Shown piece after piece: positions 1 through 11,334 of a DNA stretch of 64,000 nt. This DNA comes from Singulisphaera acidiphila DSM 18658 (GTDB lineage Bacteria > Planctomycetota > Planctomycetia > Isosphaerales > Isosphaeraceae): assembly GCF_000242455.2 (NCBI RefSeq), contig NC_019892.1, positions 8,752,744 through 8,816,743 of the forward strand, read 5' to 3'. The translations under genes and the position numbers were made by a program. The notes under the pieces were generated by a model. It worked only from the letters and a program-made list of their open reading frames with translations. It was not told the origin of the DNA and did not search any database. Within the stretch, counting starts at the first letter, position 1, and every line of letters begins with the position of its first letter.

Positions 1-292
1 GTGAATAAATGCCCGTGGTCGATGGTCGAAGCCCTGTCAAAAAGCTCGATCGTGAGGGGTTGCAGAGCGGCGCCTGGCAATGAGCATTGGTGAACAGAGT
101 CCCGCGCCGGGCCAGCCGATCGATGTTCGGCGTCTTCGCTTGCGGGTGTCCCTCCAGGCAGCCGACCCAATCGTTGAGGTCGTCGACCGCGATCAAGAGG
201 ACGTTCGGCCTGTCCTCTCCATCGCTGGCCCCCGTTTTACCCTCTCCGGGAGGAGCCAGGGCCAAGAGGAGACAAGTCAACGTACAGAGCAT
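1..292 (-). CDS. Secreted sulfatase, N-terminal part (cut by window edge)
   Basis: The first 97 residues of a type I sulfatase, read on the minus strand; the rest lies beyond base 1. A short hydrophobic signal peptide (about residues 1-14) is followed by [14 protein letters not shown], the metal-binding strand with the Asp pair at 37-38, and by [14 protein letters not shown], the sulfatase signature in which Cys77 of C-x-P-S-R becomes formylglycine. The protein should hydrolyse sulfate esters outside the cytoplasm, and it resembles iduronate-2-sulfatase or choline-sulfatase-like planctomycete enzymes. The start is firm: an in-frame stop lies 18 nt upstream and an AAGGAAAG ribosome-binding site precedes the ATG. 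Substrate cannot be told from this fragment. Confidence 0.9.
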   Translation of the reverse strand, partial: MLCTLTCLLLALAPPGEGKTGASDGEDRPNVLLIAVDDLNDWVGCLEGHPQAKTPNIDRLARRGTLFTNAHCQAPLCNPSRSSFLTGLRPSTTGIYS

Positions 293-550
293 GGGGGCGA
301 CTTTCCTTCACATCCAGGGGCGGTTCGGCCTACCGTGAGGAGACGGTGGGCGAGCGATCCATCGTGGCGGAGAAACCGCGCGAGATCAACCGGTTCCCTT
401 GGGCTTCATTCAACCCGGGGAACACCAAAAGGCGTCTGTGTGGATCGCCTTCAAGAAGCCCCCATATTTCATGCACACATCTTACAATATCTTCATGAAA
501 TCTAAAGATCAAATACAACCCGACAAAACTCGTCCCTGGATGCCCAGTCG

Positions 551-832
551 TCAGTTTCCAGGCGATTCGTTGCTCGGACGTTCAAAGTTCAAGGCACGGA
601 AAATCGCGATAAAAAGCAGGGGGCCACCTAAAATCACCAACGCAACATTAACACCAACAAGGACTTGGGCAACGCCTCCCCATTGTTGTTCCAGGTGATA
701 CAGTAGTCGAAACGGTATAGCGGCCCCCGCAAGGGCGCACATCAAGGTGAAACCAAGGCTGAAGCCATCCCACCAGAGTTTGCAAAACGAGGAGACCGTC
801 GACACGCTCACTCTTGCATTGGACCGCAACAT
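551..832 (-). CDS. Small two-helix membrane protein, hypothetical
   Basis: A 93-residue protein with two clear hydrophobic stretches, about residues 25-45 and 53-80, separated by a short charged loop (YHLEQQWGG). No family is recognised. An AGGAG ribosome-binding site sits 7 nt before the ATG, which supports expression. The C-terminus (RALNFERPSNESPGN) is polar and short. It stands alone between the sulfatase and the FAD oxidoreductase. The base composition around it is less GC-rich than in the neighbouring genes. Confidence 0.5.
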   Translation of the reverse strand: MLRSNARVSVSTVSSFCKLWWDGFSLGFTLMCALAGAAIPFRLLYHLEQQWGGVAQVLVGVNVALVILGGPLLFIAIFRALNFERPSNESPGN

Positions 833-1186
833 TCAGAGGCTCCTAATTCCTCATTAGCCGTGATAAAAGCGGAAGCATGAAGCCGTGTTGAGAAACCCAA
901 GATCGAACCCGATCTCATCGACCGTAATCATAGCCCGAACCGAATCAGTTGGCACCAAGAGGTGCTGACTCCGGAATCATTCCAACCCTCGGTCGAAGTC
1001 GGGCGAATCGCCGATTCAAGGCCATTGACGATTGCTCCGCTCCTGCTCCGATTGTAACCTCAATGAGATGAAGGCGATCCGCCGTTCCTTTTTCCTCGGA
1101 GACAGCCAACCCTGTCCCAAGGTGGAATGGATCGGTCGTCTGCAAGCGCGGGAGCCTGGAATTCCAACCGTTGAGGTCTGTTGCCG
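833..1186. other. Intergenic region, no gene seen
   Basis: This stretch separates the minus-strand small membrane protein from the plus-strand FAD oxidoreductase, so it should hold promoters for both directions. I see no convincing coding sequence, hairpin or consensus promoter. The short ORFs here are not supported by ribosome-binding sites or recognisable protein features. Confidence 0.4.
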
Positions 1187-3235
1187 ATGTATGCACTGCT
1201 GTTCTGCACGCTCTCCGTCGCGCTGCAACCTACCGAGCCGAGTCGTGAAACCTACGATGTCGTCGTCTATGGGGGGACATCCGCCGGGATCAGCGCGGCG
1301 GTACAAGCCGCGCGGATGGGCAAGTCGGTCGTGGTAATCGCCCCCGAAGTCAATCTTGGCGGATTGACGAGCGGCGGACTCGGTTGGACCGACAGCGGCC
1401 GTAAGGATGCGGTCGGCGGCATGGCACTCGAGTTTTATCGCCGTGTCAAGACCCACTACGACAAGCCAGAGAACTGGAAACAGCAGAAGGCCGAGGAGTA
1501 TCGCCTCTACCACCGCAAGGATGACGCCATCTGGGCGTTCGAACCTCATATCGCCGAGAAGGTCTTCGAGGAGTTGGTCGCCGAGCACAAGATCCCGGTG
1601 CAGCGCAACGAATGGCTCGACCGTGCCCAGGGGGTCACGAAGAAAGGGACGAAGATCGTGGCGATCCGTACCCTGAGCGGCAAGACCTATCGCGGCAAAG
1701 TTTTCATCGACGCCACCTACGAAGGGGACCTGATGGCCTCGGCCGGCGTCTCGTTCACCGTCGGGCGCGAGGCGAACGCGAAGTATGGTGAGACGATGAA
1801 CGGTGTGCAGACCCGTCGCGCAGTCAGCCACCAGTTCGAGAAATCGGTCGATCCTTATGTCGTCCCCGGCGATCCCTCGAGCGGCCTGCTCCCCCGGATC
1901 CACGCGGGATCCCCGGGCGTGGACGGCGAAGGGGACAACCGCATCCAGGCGTACTGCTTCAGGATGTGCCTGACGAACGACGACGAGAACCGAATCCCGT
2001 TCGAGAAGCCAAGTGGATACGACCCGAAGCAGTACGAACTGCTTGGCCGCTACCTCCGAACCGGTTGGAAAGGGGTCTTCAGCAAGTTCGACCCCGTCCC
2101 CAATCATAAGACCGACACCAACAACCACGGCGCCTTCTCAACCGACAACATCGGCATGAACTACGATTACCCGGAAGGGTCGTACGAGCGCCGGCGTGAG
2201 ATCATTAAGGAACATGAACTGTATCAGAAGGGACTGATGTACTACATCGCCAATGATCCAGGGGTTCCCGAGGACATCCGCACGGCCATGAGCCACTGGG
2301 GCCTTCCCAAAGACGAGTTCAATGATAACGGCCACTGGCCGCACCAGATTTACGTCCGCGAAGCAAGGCGGATGGTCACCGACTTCGTGATGACCGAACG
2401 CCACCTGCAAGGGACTGAGCCCACCCCCGAGCCGATCGGCATGGGTTCTTACAACATGGACTCGCACCACGTTCAGCGTTATGTTGATGCGAACGGCCAT
2501 GCCCGCAACGAAGGGGACATCCAGGTCAACCCCGGGGGGCCGTACCCGATCAGCTACCGGGCCATTGTGCCGAAGGCCGGCGAGTGCACGAACTTGCTCG
2601 TGCCGGTCTGCCTCGCGTCGTCGCACATCGCCTATGGCTCGATCCGGATGGAACCGGTCTTCCTGATCCTCGGCCAGTCAGCGGCCACCGCAGCAGCCGC
2701 AGCGATCGACGCCGGCACCGACGTCCAGAATGTGGATTACTCTCCGCTCCAGCGCAGGCTGCTGGCCGACCACCAGGTGCTCAACCTGCCCCGCACCGTA
2801 AGAAAGGTGCTCTCGACGCGATCGCTCCCCGGCGTCGTCGTCGACGACGAGGCGGCCGAGTTGACCGGCAACTGGGGTACAAGCTCCGTCGTGGGCCCGT
2901 ACGTCAACGCGGGCTACCGACACGACGGCAACGCGGACAAAGGGAAAAAGTCGGCCACCTTCCGGGCCAAGCTGGAACCAGGCCGGTATGAAATCCGGGT
3001 CGCCTACTCGGCGAACGATAATCGGGCCTCGGCGATCCCCGTCCGGATCCACCATGTGAACGGTATCGCCAGCCTTCAGCTCGACGAGAAAAAGGTCCCG
3101 CCGAAGGCGAACGAACCGTTTGTCCGGGTCGGCACGTTCGACCTCGACGACAAGGCGGCCGTGGAAATCCTCAATGAGGGGACGACCGGCCACGTAATCA
3201 TCGACGCCGTCCAGTTCCTCAAGGTTGCCCGCTAA
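1187..3235 (+). CDS. Secreted FAD-dependent oxidoreductase with golvesin-like C-terminal domain
   Basis: A 682-residue flavoprotein. After a short hydrophobic N-terminus comes YDVVVYGGTSAGISAAVQAARMG (FAD-binding dinucleotide fold, glycines 29, 30 and 34), then LGGLTSGGLGWTD, typical of the FAD_oxidored (PF12831-type) proteins common in planctomycetes. The last ~140 residues, from VVVDDEAAELTGNW to HVIIDAVQFLKV, match the golvesin/xanthan-lyase-type beta domain. It probably oxidises a carbohydrate or related substrate outside the cytoplasm, but the substrate is unknown. I chose ATG 1187 over TTG 1181 because GAGG at 1173-1176 is better spaced from it. The STAS gene follows 41 nt downstream on the same strand. 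Confidence 0.85.
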   Translation: MYALLFCTLSVALQPTEPSRETYDVVVYGGTSAGISAAVQAARMGKSVVVIAPEVNLGGLTSGGLGWTDSGRKDAVGGMALEFYRRVKTHYDKPENWKQQKAEEYRLYHRKDDAIWAFEPHIAEKVFEELVAEHKIPVQRNEWLDRAQGVTKKGTKIVAIRTLSGKTYRGKVFIDATYEGDLMASAGVSFTVGREANAKYGETMNGVQTRRAVSHQFEKSVDPYVVPGDPSSGLLPRIHAGSPGVDGEGDNRIQAYCFRMCLTNDDENRIPFEKPSGYDPKQYELLGRYLRTGWKGVFSKFDPVPNHKTDTNNHGAFSTDNIGMNYDYPEGSYERRREIIKEHELYQKGLMYYIANDPGVPEDIRTAMSHWGLPKDEFNDNGHWPHQIYVREARRMVTDFVMTERHLQGTEPTPEPIGMGSYNMDSHHVQRYVDANGHARNEGDIQVNPGGPYPISYRAIVPKAGECTNLLVPVCLASSHIAYGSIRMEPVFLILGQSAATAAAAAIDAGTDVQNVDYSPLQRRLLADHQVLNLPRTVRKVLSTRSLPGVVVDDEAAELTGNWGTSSVVGPYVNAGYRHDGNADKGKKSATFRAKLEPGRYEIRVAYSANDNRASAIPVRIHHVNGIASLQLDEKKVPPKANEPFVRVGTFDLDDKAAVEILNEGTTGHVIIDAVQFLKVAR

Positions 3236-3276
3236 ACCAGCCCCTTGCGCCCGAATTTGCGAGAAAGGTTTCCGCG

Positions 3277-3642
3277 ATGGCTACCGCCGACTTCAAACAT
3301 CTCGAAGTGAGCATGGTCAAAGAGGTTGCAGTCGTCGAGATCGTGTCCAAGGATTTGCGCGGGCCCGACCTGGCTCTCGAACTTGGCGCCGAGCTGACCA
3401 CCGTGGCCGGCCAGGAATGGGCGAAGCAACTCCTGCTCAACTTCCGTCACGTCCGCTTCCTCAGCAGCACGGGGTTCGCCGTCCTCGCCAAGCTGCTGAA
3501 CGATGCCAAGGCGACGGGACAGGAAGTCAAACTCTGCGAACTCGACCCCGACGTCCGCATCGGGGCTGATATCATCGGCCTCAGCAAGTATGTCGACATC
3601 CACGACCATGAGTCCGCGGCATTGAAAGCCTTTAAGGACTGA
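3277..3642 (+). CDS. STAS-domain protein (anti-sigma factor antagonist type)
   Basis: A 121-residue single-domain STAS protein. The central segment HVRFLSSTGFAVLAKL corresponds to the phosphorylatable loop of SpoIIAA/RsbV proteins, with Ser64-Thr65-Gly66 in the key position; the usual Asp before it is replaced by Ser63. In the known family such proteins bind anti-sigma kinases and are controlled by Ser/Thr phosphorylation. No kinase or phosphatase partner lies nearby, so any partner is elsewhere. The start is ATG 3277 preceded by GAGAAAGG. It may be cotranscribed with the FAD oxidoreductase, although a functional link is not evident. Confidence 0.85.
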   Translation: MATADFKHLEVSMVKEVAVVEIVSKDLRGPDLALELGAELTTVAGQEWAKQLLLNFRHVRFLSSTGFAVLAKLLNDAKATGQEVKLCELDPDVRIGADIIGLSKYVDIHDHESAALKAFKD

Positions 3643-3666
3643 GCTGAGCCCCTGGGTTGCATTCAT

Positions 3667-3754
3667 TTTTCAGAGGCGAGCGGGAAGCGGAGATGGCGGG
3701 CACGGCCCGCCATGGACAAAAGGGAACCGACGCTCTCCGCTCGCCTGTTGAAAA
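3667..3754. terminator. Nested inverted repeats between convergent genes (bidirectional terminator candidate)
   Basis: Outer arms at 3667-3683 (TTTTCAGAGGCGAGCGG) and 3737-3754 are complementary apart from a small mismatch. They begin or end with T or A runs, so a terminator can be read on both strands. Inside is a perfect 8-bp hairpin, ATGGCGGG at 3693-3700 and CCCGCCAT at 3706-3713. The element lies between the STAS gene (plus) and the DUF1501 gene (minus), the expected place for a shared terminator. Confidence 0.6.
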
Positions 3755-3760
3755 GTCGGC

Positions 3761-5224
<1,464 letters not shown>

Positions 5225-5297
5225 GCGCCTGGACCTCGGAGGGAAGTATGAGTCGTACGGGCGATGATCTCGGGACGGCGTCGACCTGAAAGCCCGA

Positions 5298-7970
5298 TCA
5301 GTTCCTGGTGACCGTCTCATCCAGGTTCAAGAGCGTGTTGGCCACCAGCGCGTAGGCAGCCAGCTCGATCTCGGGCAGGGTCGCTCTCGGCAGCGTATTG
5401 CCAACGCGAACGGCCTGCTTTGCGGCTGCGGGATCGCGCACGAACCGGGCCAGGTGCTTGCTGAGTTGATCTTGCAGGATGGCGAGCTCGTCCGCCTCCG
5501 GCCTGCGAGCCAGCACCACGCGGAAGCCGTGGGTGATGCGTTCGGCGGGCGTCGCTCCGCCGTCGCTCATCATCTGTTCGGCAAGAGCGCGGGCCGCCTC
5601 GAAGTGCTGCACGTCGTTCATCAGTTGCAGAGCCTGGAGGGGCGTGTTGCTCCGTTCACGGCGGGTGCAGAACGCCTCGCGGTTCGGTGCATCGAAGTTC
5701 GTCAGAAACGGCGGCGGCGCGGTCCGCTTCATGAACGTATAAAGGCTCCGGCGATAGACCGCAGCGCCCGAGTCCGGCTGATACGACCGTGTGTTCGAAC
5801 CGGTGAAGGCAACCGGCTCCCAGATATTGGGCGGCTGATAGGGCTTCACCCCCTTGCCCCCCATCTCGAGGTTGACCAGGCCGGCCACGAAGAGCGCATT
5901 GTCGCGAATCTGCTCGGCGTCGAGTCGGAATCGAGGGCCGCGAGCGTAGAGCCGGTTCTCCGGGTCGCGCTTCTGAAGGTCGGGCGTGATCAAGGACGAC
6001 TGGCGAAAGGTCGCCGAGCTGACCATCAGCCGGACCAGAGCCTTGACGTCCCAGCCGCTCTCCCGGAACGAGACGGCGAGCCAATCGAGCAGCTCGGGGT
6101 GGCTCGGCGGTTCCCCTTGCGTGCCGAAGTCGAAGGCGGTTTTGACCAACCCCGTGCCGAAGACCTGCTGCCAGAGCCGATTCACCGTCACCCGCGCGGT
6201 CAGCGGGTGCTCCGGCGCCACCAGCCAGTTCGCAAGATCGAGGCGGGTCGCGCGGTTGCCGGAACCGCCTCGCTGAAGCGGGGGCAAGACCGCGGGCGTG
6301 CCGGGCTCAACCTTACTCCCTGGACTATCGTACTGACCGCGGAGCATGACAAACGCATCGCGCGGCTTATCCAAATCTTTAAAAATGTAGGTCGATACAA
6401 TCTGGGCATCCAGCTCGGCCCGCTCCTTTGTCAGGGCGGCAACCTTCTCGAGCAGCGGCTTGAACGGCCCCTTGGTCGCTTCGCAGACATTCTCAAGGTA
6501 GTAGGCGCGAAGCGACGACTCTTCCGCCGCAGGCAACGGGCCGGCCTGAGCCTTCTTGAGCAGCGCCTGGATCTCGGCGGACGCGGTCTTCGCCTCGGTC
6601 ATCCCCCCTGGTTTCGACCAGGCGCGAAACGACTGGTTCGGATCGTTCGCCCGGGGGTCGACGCCCGCCGCCGAAGGCTTCGCGGCAGCCTGGTCCGCTT
6701 CGCCCGGCTTGGCGGCATCGGCGGGGTCGCGATACGCTAGCGCCTGGCGAGCCTGATCCAATTCCTTGCGAACCTCGGCGATTCGTACGTCGAGATCCGC
6801 GAGCGTCCCCTTTTGCTTGGAGGTAGGCATCTTCAGAGTCGGCTCGTGCAACAGGGCGTTCCCGTCCATGGCAGGGCCGGCCGCCGAGTAGAAGAAGGCG
6901 TAGAGCGAGTAAAACTCCTTCGCCGAGAGCGGGTCGAACTTGTGGTCATGGCAGACAGCGCAGCCGGCCGTCATTCCCATCCATGTCTCGGCCATCGTGC
7001 TGGCTCGTTCCACGGCGTTGCGGAAGTACCACTCGGCGTCAATCGAGCCTCCTTCGCTGGTCGTCACCCCGCACCGATTGAAGCCGGTCGCGACCAGTTG
7101 GTCGGGGGTCGGCTCAGGGAGCTGATCCCCGGCAAGTTGCTCGATCGTGAATCGGTCGAACGGCTGGTTGTCGTTGAACGACTTGACCACCCAGTCGCGG
7201 TAGTGCCACATCTGCCGCTCGTTATCGAGGTGCAGGCCGTGGGTATCGGCATAGCGGGCGACGTCGAGCCAGTGGCGAGCCATCTCCTCGCCGTAGCGCG
7301 GCGAGAACAAATAGCGTTCGACCATATTCCCATAAGCCTTTACCGACAAATCACCCAGAAACGCGTCCACCTCGCGGGGCGTCGGCGGCAAGCCTGTCAG
7401 CGCAAAGGAGACGCGGCGAATCAGGGTCTCCTTATCCGCTTCGGGCGACATCGTCAGCCCATCGCGCTGGAGCCGGTCGGCAATGAACGCGTCGATCGGG
7501 TTGCCGGCACCGGCCGACTTGTCCAGGCGGGGAACCTGGTCCTTGACAGGGGCGGTGTACGACCAGTGGGCCTCGTACGGTGCTCCGCGTTCCACCCACT
7601 GCTTCAGCAGATTCTTCTGCTCGAGCGTCAACGGCTTCTTCGCGCTCGGAGGAGGCATGACCTCACTCTCGTCTTCGGAGAAGATCCGGCGAATGATCTC
7701 GCTCTCGTCCGTCTTGCCCGGGACGATCGGGACCTCACCACTCTCGGCCGGCTTGAGGGCCGCCTCGCGCTGATCGAGGCGCAGGCCTGCTTTTTTGACC
7801 CCCGGCCCGTGGCAGCGGAAGCAGGTTTCGGCGAGGACCGGCCGGACGTCGCGGTTGAACCGCAGATCCCCCTCCCCCCCTTGCGCAACCGAGGCGGCGA
7901 TGGCAAGCCACCCCGTCGCAAGCAGACCGGCAGGGGTCGTCATCAGCATGGTTCGCATGGCCTGTCCCAT
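5298..7970 (-). CDS. Diheme PSCyt1/PSCyt2/PSD1 (DUF1549/DUF1553) secreted cytochrome (cassette 1)
   Basis: An 890-residue planctomycete cytochrome-like protein. A Sec-type signal (about 7-30) precedes PSCyt1 with C50-FR-C53-H54. The DUF1549 region contains [15 protein letters not shown] and [14 protein letters not shown] and a second CxxCH, C337-AV-C340-H341, within the conserved DHKFDP block. A coiled segment near 380-510 leads to PSD1 ([44 protein letters not shown]). Two c-type hemes are predicted. It likely works in extracytoplasmic redox chemistry with the DUF1501 partner encoded just downstream; no function is proven. The start could also be ATG 7958. Confidence 0.9.
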   Translation of the reverse strand: MGQAMRTMLMTTPAGLLATGWLAIAASVAQGGEGDLRFNRDVRPVLAETCFRCHGPGVKKAGLRLDQREAALKPAESGEVPIVPGKTDESEIIRRIFSEDESEVMPPPSAKKPLTLEQKNLLKQWVERGAPYEAHWSYTAPVKDQVPRLDKSAGAGNPIDAFIADRLQRDGLTMSPEADKETLIRRVSFALTGLPPTPREVDAFLGDLSVKAYGNMVERYLFSPRYGEEMARHWLDVARYADTHGLHLDNERQMWHYRDWVVKSFNDNQPFDRFTIEQLAGDQLPEPTPDQLVATGFNRCGVTTSEGGSIDAEWYFRNAVERASTMAETWMGMTAGCAVCHDHKFDPLSAKEFYSLYAFFYSAAGPAMDGNALLHEPTLKMPTSKQKGTLADLDVRIAEVRKELDQARQALAYRDPADAAKPGEADQAAAKPSAAGVDPRANDPNQSFRAWSKPGGMTEAKTASAEIQALLKKAQAGPLPAAEESSLRAYYLENVCEATKGPFKPLLEKVAALTKERAELDAQIVSTYIFKDLDKPRDAFVMLRGQYDSPGSKVEPGTPAVLPPLQRGGSGNRATRLDLANWLVAPEHPLTARVTVNRLWQQVFGTGLVKTAFDFGTQGEPPSHPELLDWLAVSFRESGWDVKALVRLMVSSATFRQSSLITPDLQKRDPENRLYARGPRFRLDAEQIRDNALFVAGLVNLEMGGKGVKPYQPPNIWEPVAFTGSNTRSYQPDSGAAVYRRSLYTFMKRTAPPPFLTNFDAPNREAFCTRRERSNTPLQALQLMNDVQHFEAARALAEQMMSDGGATPAERITHGFRVVLARRPEADELAILQDQLSKHLARFVRDPAAAKQAVRVGNTLPRATLPEIELAAYALVANTLLNLDETVTRN

Positions 7971-8134
7971 CGTCTTGTCTTACGAATGAATAGGGCTGAC
8001 GCGTCCGTCGAGGTTGTGGAGGAAGAGGCAGGCCTCCCTTTTTTTACGTTGCTGAAAGCCCGAGGGGTCTGGCCACAGGCTACCTTGAGCGCAACATCAG
8101 GGAGGTGTCGGCAAGCTGCTTGCGTTGAATTTAT

Positions 8135-8140
8135 ATTATA
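8135..8140 (-). promoter_or_regulatory. Candidate -10 box for cassette 1
   Basis: On the minus strand this is TATAAT inside an AT-rich stretch (8127-8142) of otherwise GC-rich DNA, 165 nt before the cassette 1 cytochrome start. No good -35 is visible; the best-spaced hexamer is TCGACG. It is consistent with separate transcription of cassette 1 from the upstream permease gene. Confidence 0.3.
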
Positions 8141-8230
8141 CATCCCACCTCCACCGGCGTCGACCGTCTTCCCGGCAAGCATGAGGAGTGGGCTGTTTGA
8201 GATTCAACTCGATGGCCAACCCGTTGAAAA

Positions 8231-9622
8231 TCAGGTCCCGTGAAATGCCGAGACCCCGAATGCCATTGCAAAGACGGTCACGGTCTTGAGGACAGTGATC
8301 GCGAAGATATCGGGATAAGATTGGCGGTGAGTCAGGCCGGTGATCGCCAGCAGCGTGATGACCGCGCCGTTGTGCGGCAGGGTGTCCATGCCGCCGGAAG
8401 CCATCGACGCGATCCGGTGGAGCAACTCGGAGCTGATCCCCTGGGCTCGGGCCAGTTCCAGGTAGCGTGCCCCCATCACCTCCAGGGCGATCGACAGCCC
8501 CCCCGAGGCCGATCCGGTGATCCCGGCCAGCACGTTGACGGCCGTCGCCTCGGCCACGAGGACGTGGCGGCTCACCAGAAAGACGCTGTCCCGGATCACG
8601 AAGAAGCCGGGCAAGGTCTTGACCACATGGCCGAATCCAACCTCCGACGCCGTGTTGAAGATCGCGAGCAGGGCCCCCGACGTGGCAGCGGTGAGGGCTC
8701 CCGAAAACCGGTCCTTCCAGCGTCTGGGGTTAATCGCCAGGGCAGCGGTAATCCCAAGCGCCAAGGCCACGATCAAGGCCCAGGTCGGTGCCGAGGCGGC
8801 GACGTTGACCGTGGGAAAGTCGCGATGAAGCAGCGGATCCGGATACCAGGTCGAGACCGACCACTCCGTCCGGCTCAGCACGAAATTCCCCCCCAGAACC
8901 AACCCCAGGGGGATCAAGGCCACGAACAGAGGAGGTCGACCCTCGCTCGAGCCGGGCTCGGGTTCGTTCCGATGCCCCGTCCCATACCCCTCGCCCGCAG
9001 CAGCCGCCTGAGCCCGGCGCCGGTCGAGCCAGAAGAGGCCGCCCAAGAGCACCATCAAGCCTCCGACGATTCCGACCACGGGCGCAGCGTAGGCATCCGT
9101 TCCAAAAAAACGGGTGGGAATCAGGTTCTGAATCTGGGGCGAACCTGGCAGCGCATCCATCGTGAGGGTGAACGCGCCCAAGGCAATGGCCCCTGGGATC
9201 AGCCGTTTGGGAATATCCGCCTCCCGGAACAAGGCCGAGGCAAACGGATAAACGGCAAACGCCACCACGAAGAGAGAGACCCCGCCGTAGGTCAGCACCG
9301 CACAGGCAAGCACGACCGCCAAGATCGCCCGCCTCGCCCCTAGCAACCCGGCGATCGAGCCGGCGATGGCCGCAGCCGACCCGTTCGTCTCCATCAGTTT
9401 GCCAAAGACCGCCCCCATCAAGAAAAGGGGGAAGAACGAGCGGATGTAACCCGACGCGGCCGTCATGAACGTCTCGGTATAGCTCGGCAACAGCCCCTTA
9501 CTCGATAATCCGGCCGCCAGCAACGCACAGGTCGGAGCGAAGATGATGACCGGCAACCCCCGATAAGCCAGCGCCATCAGGAGGACCAACGCGACCACAA
9601 TCGCCATGACTTCAAAATTCAT
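8231..9622 (-). CDS. GntP-family permease (gluconate/organic acid:H+ symporter type)
   Basis: A 463-residue polytopic inner-membrane protein with about 12 hydrophobic segments. It matches the GntP/CitMHS-like ion transporter layout: SGYIRSFFPLFLMGAVFGKLME, LTYGGVSLFVVAFAVYPFASALF, ITGSASGGLSIALEVMG and MASGGMDTLPHNGAVITLLAITG. Family members import gluconate or related sugar acids with protons; the substrate here is inferred only from family. AAAGGGAC precedes ATG 9622. It starts 25 nt after the stop of the beta-helix gene, so both are likely one transcript. Confidence 0.85.
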   Translation of the reverse strand: MNFEVMAIVVALVLLMALAYRGLPVIIFAPTCALLAAGLSSKGLLPSYTETFMTAASGYIRSFFPLFLMGAVFGKLMETNGSAAAIAGSIAGLLGARRAILAVVLACAVLTYGGVSLFVVAFAVYPFASALFREADIPKRLIPGAIALGAFTLTMDALPGSPQIQNLIPTRFFGTDAYAAPVVGIVGGLMVLLGGLFWLDRRRAQAAAAGEGYGTGHRNEPEPGSSEGRPPLFVALIPLGLVLGGNFVLSRTEWSVSTWYPDPLLHRDFPTVNVAASAPTWALIVALALGITAALAINPRRWKDRFSGALTAATSGALLAIFNTASEVGFGHVVKTLPGFFVIRDSVFLVSRHVLVAEATAVNVLAGITGSASGGLSIALEVMGARYLELARAQGISSELLHRIASMASGGMDTLPHNGAVITLLAITGLTHRQSYPDIFAITVLKTVTVFAMAFGVSAFHGT

Positions 9623-9647
9623 TCATGTCCCTTTATTTGCAACAGCC

Positions 9648-11003
9648 TCAGCGATCAGAGCGAAGGTCGTCGATCTCTTTGGAGAACCCTTCGAAGCGAT
9701 TATCCGTCAGCTCGATCGCGCCGGCCTCGGCCCCAACCCGCAGGCCGGTGCGACCTTTGGCTCCCCGGGTTTCGCGGACGAGATTCCTCGCAATTTTGAG
9801 GTCCTTGGTCTTGCCTTGGACATCGATGGCAACCCCGTCTTCGGGCCCGTTATCGGTCACCCGGTTGGCCTCGACCCGGTTGCGGTTCGGCCAGAAATCC
9901 TTGCCTCGCGACTCATCACGGAAGAGGATGCCGACCTTTCCACTCCCTTGGATGTCGTTATCGCGGATCAGGTTGTCCGTGTCGTTATGGCCGATCGAGA
10001 CGCCGTAGTCCCGGCTGCCCGAGATCCGATTCTTCTCGGCCAGGCCGTACTTCACGCCCCAGCACCAGAACAGGCCGATCGCGTTCCGTTCGAGCCGGTT
10101 CGCTCGGATGAGCGGACGTTGCGAGCCCGAGCCGGGGTGAATGCCAAGGTCGGCGTTGTCGTGCGAGTGGCAACGCTCGACGACCACGTCGTGGCTGATC
10201 TGGAAGCTGATCCCGTCGCCGTTGTAGTTGCGTGCGGTCACACCGCGAAACGTGAACGTGTTGCAGTCCTGGAGGAAAATGCAGCCGGCGTAATTGCCGT
10301 TGAAGTTCTCGTTGTTCGCCTTGTCGCCGTCGAGTGCCAGGTCCTCGATCACGACATCGCTGGTGCGCTCGGCGGTCAAGAGGGGGAACAGCGCCGAGCA
10401 GGTTGGCTTCCCGGAGAGCCACAAATTCTCGCGAAGGCCGGAGTCGAGGCGGAACCGGTTGCCCGAACGCGCAACGAGCGTTCGCTTGAGGACGATCTCG
10501 CCTCCGTTGTGCGCGTTCTTGGCGCGGAGCACGACGCCATCGCCGACCTGGAAACCCCGAGCGTCCTCAAGCGTGATCTCTCGGTCGTACCAATCGGAGT
10601 CGTCCGCCAGAGGTACGGTCCGCGACGGGATCTTCGTAAGGATCGTCTCGAGTCCCGAGCCGACGAGCTTGACGCGAGACGGCAAGACGACCGGAGCACG
10701 CAGGGTGTATGTCCCCGGCAGGAGCCGCACCGTTCCGCCCCCGAGTCGGGCAACGTAGCCGAGGGCGGCCTGGATCACCTTGTCGTCCCGACCGACCAGG
10801 TCCGTCTCCTTGCCGTCGTGGCCGACGGTGACGGTCAAGCGCTCGTCCCATGCCGGCTCGCGCACGTCATCGCCGTCGGTCGCGCGGGGATCGACCACGG
10901 CGGGACGGTCGTCCGCATCGGCCTTCGCCTGGCGGTAGGAGAAAGCCAGACTCCCGGTCGCCGCTCCCAGGAAACCACGACGTGTCAGCTCAGATCGGGT
11001 CAT
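9648..11003 (-). CDS. Tat-exported right-handed parallel beta-helix protein
   Basis: A 451-residue protein with a Tat signal (LTRRGFLGAATGSLAFSYRQAKA). The body has a pectate-lyase-like beta-helix: AALGYVARLGGGTVRLLPGTYTL is the usual opening, and stacked coils such as NTFTFRGVTARNYNGDGISFQ, VVVERCHSHDNADLGIHPGSG and NLIRDNDIQGSGKVGILFRDES follow. It may bind or cleave a polysaccharide; catalytic residues cannot be assigned with certainty. GGAGGAATT lies 8-9 nt before ATG 11003. It is the first gene of the pair with the GntP permease, so degradation and uptake may be coupled. Confidence 0.8.
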   Translation of the reverse strand: MTRSELTRRGFLGAATGSLAFSYRQAKADADDRPAVVDPRATDGDDVREPAWDERLTVTVGHDGKETDLVGRDDKVIQAALGYVARLGGGTVRLLPGTYTLRAPVVLPSRVKLVGSGLETILTKIPSRTVPLADDSDWYDREITLEDARGFQVGDGVVLRAKNAHNGGEIVLKRTLVARSGNRFRLDSGLRENLWLSGKPTCSALFPLLTAERTSDVVIEDLALDGDKANNENFNGNYAGCIFLQDCNTFTFRGVTARNYNGDGISFQISHDVVVERCHSHDNADLGIHPGSGSQRPLIRANRLERNAIGLFWCWGVKYGLAEKNRISGSRDYGVSIGHNDTDNLIRDNDIQGSGKVGILFRDESRGKDFWPNRNRVEANRVTDNGPEDGVAIDVQGKTKDLKIARNLVRETRGAKGRTGLRVGAEAGAIELTDNRFEGFSKEIDDLRSDR

Positions 11004-11334
11004 GAGCGAATTCCTCCGATTCGAAAGGGGAGGGAGCGCAGGCACTGCCGCACTGCTTGGGGCATGGGTTTTCCCGGTCGGATCGGACCGATTATTGTGG
11101 CAAGCCCGCCTTGCCACAAGAGACTGGCCATCTGGACGAGGATCCCACCTCTGTGTCTCTTGGCCCTCCACAGTGCCCAGGTGACAACCAGCCGCACACC
11201 GAGTAGCTTCAGTTGCGTGAACGGGGCAACACCGGCTCTCCCCGAGTCGAGTCCCGATCGACCACCGCCAGCCGAGATCGTCGAGCCGGCCCGAGAGGCA
11301 ACACCTCGACGCCACACACCACGGCGAGATCCCC
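11004..11334. other. Divergent intergenic region
   Basis: This gap separates the minus-strand beta-helix gene from the plus-strand PVC-type heme protein, so promoters for both should lie here. I see no coding sequence. It contains one perfect stem-loop, listed separately, and an imperfect dyad CGGTC/GACCG just before it. No clear -35/-10 pair was found. Confidence 0.4.
11095..11119. repeat. Perfect 10-bp hairpin in divergent promoter region
   Basis: TTGTGGCAAG at 11095-11104 and CTTGCCACAA at 11110-11119 are perfectly complementary with a 5-nt loop. There is no following T run. Its central place between divergent genes makes it a possible operator or leader hairpin. Confidence 0.5.

Noticed and set aside
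293-550. Small ORFs on both strands between sulfatase and membrane protein
   Set aside because: Short, Arg-rich and without ribosome-binding sites; judged noncoding.
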